From positions 1 through 5,506 of the forward strand of contig JAFQJY010000047.1 in NCBI GenBank assembly GCA_017414845.1: a stretch of DNA of 5,506 nucleotides. Direction: 5' to 3'. Below, one piece after another: positions 4,327 through 5,506 of this stretch; within the stretch, counting starts at the first letter, position 1; every line of letters starts with the position of its first letter. A model generated the notes under the pieces. It saw only the letters and a program-made list of their open reading frames with translations. It was not told the DNA's origin and made no database searches. A program made the position numbers and the translations under genes. This DNA is from Alphaproteobacteria bacterium (lineage in GTDB: Bacteria; Pseudomonadota; Alphaproteobacteria; RF32; UBA3637).

Positions 4327-5506
4327 AAGCCTCCCACGAACAATCTCCACTATCATCATAACAAACCTCATAACTACCGCCACAGAGACAAGCCCATTCT
4401 TGCTCTCCATAGTCCATCATCGTAAACAGACATCCCTCATACCTATATTTTCCTGTACCATTTATAGAAGCATCCTTCGCTAAATCAGAAATTGCCTCTT
4501 TTTCATAAGCGTTACATATAGAACACTCACGATCATGATGACAACACGTTTGACCAACCATCATTCCCGAACATTCACACTCACCTATTGTTTTTCCGCA
4601 TTCTGTACTTTCGGAACAACACCATGTGTTCTCCCCTTCCCCGCAGACTTTTTCTCCCATTTCACAAACAGCGCATCCTGTTTCATCTTCATTGCATCCA
4701 TTCTCATCACAACACAAGGCGCCACAAACTGTTCCATCACAGCATCCGGTACCACCGGAGTTACATATCGCACAACATTCCGAACCACACTTTTTCGGTG
4801 CTTCAACAGGGCAACAGGAGCTTGTACTTTCATCTGCACATTCCTGACCGTTTTTACAACACCAATCACCGCATTCTGTTATAGGACCGAATTTATCTTT
4901 ACATTCTGCTTCTGTCATACAAATGGATCCTCCCGTTGCTGTACAACAATACTCACCCTCTATCGGATTACAACAGGCATCCAATTTGGGAACATAAACG
5001 CCTAACCGACACTGCCCATCTTTCGTGTAATACGTCTTTTTGCACTTTTCTTCATCAGAACCACTCAGAGTACTACAAAGAGGTGCCGAATACGAACAAC
5101 TGTTACCAAAGGAATCGTTCCCATTATAGATACTTTCATTTGTACAGACATGAGAACAGGCATCTACCCCTATCTGTCGCTGGTTGTAAGCAACTGCTGC
5201 AGAATTACAGTCAACCGCATTTCCCGTCACCATTTTATCACAACACTCTCCGCAAATACAGGTTCCGTTACAACACGTCGGTTTATCGCCACTACATCTG
5301 TTGTCCGTAGAACAAGACTGGCTATCAGGAACACAGACATTACACCCCGTACACTTCGTTATACACTTTCCCCCACAGCATTCCTCTTCAGAGGCACAAA
5401 CACTCTTCACAACGCCATTTTCACAAGTTTCACATATACTTGTTACCCATGTCAAACCCTCACAAGGGTCATCGTCGTCATCGTCGTCGACATCATCATC
5501 GTCATC
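4298..5506 (-). CDS. Cysteine-rich secreted or surface protein with poly-Asp linker, N-terminus beyond window
   Basis: The frame enters from the right edge at 5506 and ends at TGA 4300-4298, giving the C-terminal 402 residues. A TTG at 5455 and the ATG at 5450 (other frame) are not the start, because the same frame continues upstream without a stop through an aspartate run (visible residues 1-13, twelve Asp and one Val). After that come about 64 cysteines by hand count, spread from residue 15 to 389, including 12 adjacent Cys-Cys pairs and recurrent modules such as ECCGGKC, CCNGTCICGECC, CGDWCCKNGQEC, CGSECCAIC and CCDGTVCGALCC. Residues 332-358 are Cys-free, and the last 44 residues carry six more cysteines with several aromatics. 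Such density is expected only in an exported protein with many disulfides. The modules loosely resemble granulin-like and Stig1-like Cys-rich repeats, but I assign no family. The signal sequence, and whether this is the tip domain of a pilin-like protein, lie outside the window. No terminator follows its stop. Confidence 0.82.
   Translation of the reverse strand, partial: DDDDDVDDDDDDDPCEGLTWVTSICETCENGVVKSVCASEEECCGGKCITKCTGCNVCVPDSQSCSTDNRCSGDKPTCCNGTCICGECCDKMVTGNAVDCNSAAVAYNQRQIGVDACSHVCTNESIYNGNDSFGNSCSYSAPLCSTLSGSDEEKCKKTYYTKDGQCRLGVYVPKLDACCNPIEGEYCCTATGGSICMTEAECKDKFGPITECGDWCCKNGQECADESTSSCCPVEAPKKCGSECCAICNSGGTGCCDGTVCGALCCDENGCNEDETGCAVCEMGEKVCGEGENTWCCSESTECGKTIGECECSGMMVGQTCCHHDRECSICNAYEKEAISDLAKDASINGTGKYRYEGCLFTMMDYGEQEWACLCGGSYEVCYDDSGDCSWEASNPYYPKLN
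5468..5506 (-). repeat. Trinucleotide tract encoding poly-aspartate, open at window edge
   Basis: Thirteen successive codons are GAT or GAC apart from one GTC, encoding five Asp, one Val and seven Asp at the left end of the visible Cys-rich protein. The tract reaches the window edge and may be longer. In-frame triplet slippage would change the linker length without breaking the gene. Acidic runs like this commonly serve as flexible linkers or calcium-binding segments; here the role is inferred. Confidence 0.8.

Noticed and set aside
4535..5005. Thr/Ser/Phe-rich open frame on the plus strand opposite the Cys-rich gene, and similar frames at 4588-4884, 4626-4847 and 4936-5310
   Set aside because: These are antisense shadows: TGT cysteine codons read as ACA threonine and related codons on the other strand. 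They have no ribosome sites and low-complexity composition.

Overview
The window looks like chromosomal DNA of an AT-leaning Gram-negative bacterium, most likely an uncultured, host-associated alphaproteobacterium. Three things suggest this: two ribbon-helix-helix proteins of the RHH_4 type (a family I know mainly from Alphaproteobacteria), a type IV prepilin-like operon, and an ankyrin-repeat protein beside a very cysteine-rich, poly-aspartate surface-type protein. The taxonomic placement is inference; there is no rRNA or other marker gene here.

Layout. (1) Positions 1-1318, minus strand: a two-gene operon. A membrane-anchored 287-residue protein is followed 13 bases later by a type IV prepilin-like protein that runs off the left edge. 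(2) Positions 1319-1451: a divergent promoter region. (3) Positions 1452-2255, plus strand: a complete TIGR00282/YmdB-type metallophosphoesterase with all expected metal ligands. (4) Positions 2256-3611, plus strand: a self-contained unit made of a near-consensus promoter, an orphan 418-residue ankyrin-repeat protein and a strong intrinsic terminator. (5) Positions 3663-4326: two divergently arranged RHH_4 paralogues. The minus-strand copy (98 residues from the supported start) has a near-consensus promoter, an inverted repeat across that promoter and a perfect Shine-Dalgarno sequence. The plus-strand copy has no ATG or GTG start and no ribosome binding site, and may be decayed. (6) Positions 4298-5506, minus strand: the C-terminal 402 residues of a protein with about 64 cysteines, entering the window through a run of aspartates. 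It overlaps the second RHH gene tail to tail by 29 bases.

How the genes may work together. The pilin operon is a surface-structure module. The Cys-rich protein looks like an extracytoplasmic, disulfide-stabilised surface or adhesin domain on an acidic linker. The RHH protein is probably autoregulatory and could control local genes, but nothing in the sequence proves that. The phosphoesterase is a conserved gene that happens to sit between these accessory elements. There is no tRNA, rRNA, CRISPR array, insertion sequence or recognisable integrase in the window, and no gene-free stretch longer than 300 bases.
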